From positions 198,296-262,295 of the forward strand of contig WELA01013787.1 in the NCBI GenBank assembly GCA_009602735.1: DNA of 64,000 nt, written 5' to 3'. A program made the position numbers and the translations under genes. This DNA is from Mesotaenium endlicherianum (Eukaryota; Streptophyta; Zygnematophyceae; Zygnematales; Mesotaeniaceae). Positions 63,479 to 64,000 of the stretch are shown one piece after another. The stretch's first letter is position 1, and the number at the start of each line of letters is the position of its first letter. A model generated the notes under the pieces. It was not told where the DNA came from, did not search any database, and worked only from the letters and a program-made list of their open reading frames with translations.

Positions 63479-64000
63479 GGCTAAGCGGATACTATCGTAA
63501 GTTTGTGAAGGATTATAGCAGAATTGCTAAACCACTGACGGAACACCTGAAAAAGGATGTGCCTTTTGTGTGGACAGAAGCTCAGGAGAAAGCCATGAAC
63601 GAGCTTAAGGAGCGGCTGGTAACAGCCTCAGTCTTGCGAACGCCTGGCTACTCCAAGCCGTTCAATCTGCACACTGATTGGAGTCGTGTGGGAATTGGCG
63701 CAGTGCTCACTCAAGCCGCGAGCCCTAGAGAGGATTATGTCATTGCCTATGCCTCACGCTCTAACAATCGAGCGGAGAGCAACTACTCGTCCTACGAAGG
63801 AGAGCTACTGGCAGTGGTTTGGGCTGTCACACACTTCAGAGAGTATCTGTGGGGAAGACCCTTCACGCTGATCACGGATCACTCACCGTTACTATGGCTA
63901 ATGAAGAATGGAGACCTCACTGGTAAGTTGGCTCGCTGGGCTCTCAAGCTGCAAGAGTACCAAATGACGGTGGTGCACAGAGCAAGAGTGCTCAACAACA
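63479..64000 (+). pseudogene. RT thumb and RNase H of the methyltransferase Ty3 element, cut by window end
   Basis: Reads LSGYYRKFVKDYSRIAKPLT, then RNase H with LHTDWSRVGIGAVLTQ (first Asp), SSYEGELLAVVWAV (Glu) and LITDHSPLLWLM (Asp), ending in RARVLNN at the window edge. All three catalytic acids are present. Integrase is expected just beyond the window. Confidence 0.8.

Larger units (their letters stand above)
44981..64000 (+). mobile_element. Ty3/gypsy retrotransposon encoding a cytosine DNA methyltransferase (continues past the window)
   Basis: Order on the plus strand: 5' LTR (44981-45590), gag (45690-46472, 51161-51832), protease (about 58880-59305), C5-cytosine methyltransferase (59568-60560), long linker, RT (62633-63478), RNase H (63479-64000). 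Integrase and the 3' LTR would lie beyond the edge. Two elements are nested in gag: 46478-51155 (duplication TAGAC) and 51838-58517 (duplication GTCTG). Removing each restores the reading frame of gag. This copy has several stops and frameshifts and is not active itself. Methyltransferase-bearing retrotransposons are documented in charophytes and dinoflagellates. Confidence 0.85.

Noticed and set aside
1-64000. tRNA, rRNA or other structural RNA genes
   Set aside because: Looked for cloverleaf box sequences and 5S-like motifs by eye; the only tRNA-related matches are retroelement primer-binding sites.

Overview
This is nuclear DNA of a streptophyte (land-plant/green-alga lineage) genome, most likely a charophyte alga. 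That identity is an inference. It rests on one multi-exon GT-AG gene with long introns, Ty3/gypsy chromoviruses whose primer-binding sites fit initiator-Met tRNA, DIRS-like, piggyBac and HUH-endonuclease transposons, and a Ty3 element carrying a cytosine DNA methyltransferase, a combination reported from charophytes. Most of the window is transposable elements inserted into one another. The only convincing host gene is a five-exon, minus-strand, type II membrane fucosyltransferase-like gene at 39.9-44.3 kb.

Layout, left to right. 1-1960: no clear gene. 1961-3486: an LTR of the methyltransferase-bearing Ty3 family. 3.5-17.3 kb: a decayed DIRS-like retroelement split by two younger insertions. 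The first is a 1.44-kb element encoding a HUH/Rep-type endonuclease (5360-6800, 7-bp target duplication). The second is a 9.0-kb chromovirus, called family A here (7886-16900, 5-bp duplication), with an extra open reading frame after its chromodomain. 17.3-18.5 kb: a scrambled chromovirus family B relic. 18.5-22.3 kb: a noncoding repeat, then an inverted relic (LTR plus gag) of the methyltransferase-bearing family. 23.1-30.6 kb: solo LTRs and a piggyBac transposase relic. 30.6-37.3 kb: a damaged chromovirus B copy. 37.9-38.4 kb: a second copy of the noncoding repeat. 39.9-44.3 kb: the fucosyltransferase-like gene. 44.98 kb to the window end: the methyltransferase Ty3 element itself, whose gag is split by a 4.68-kb non-autonomous LTR element (46478-51155) and a 6.68-kb nearly intact chromovirus B (51838-58517). 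Its protease, methyltransferase, reverse transcriptase and RNase H follow to the right edge.

The main discovery candidate is that element: gag, protease, C5-cytosine methyltransferase, RT and RNase H lie in one orientation. Retrotransposon-borne methyltransferases have been described in dinoflagellates and charophytes (de Mendoza and colleagues, 2018), so the principle is known; this arrangement and its long unassigned linker deserve detailed study. This copy is broken by stops and frameshifts. Other leads are the HUH element, the extra ORF of chromovirus A with a duplicated polypurine tract, canonical -1 slippery heptamers between gag and pol in both chromovirus families, stop codons matching 5-methylcytosine decay (CAG to TAG, CGA to TGA), and decoy splice sites in the fucosyltransferase intron. 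Four N characters are present; three lie between near-identical flanks and look like assembly joins.
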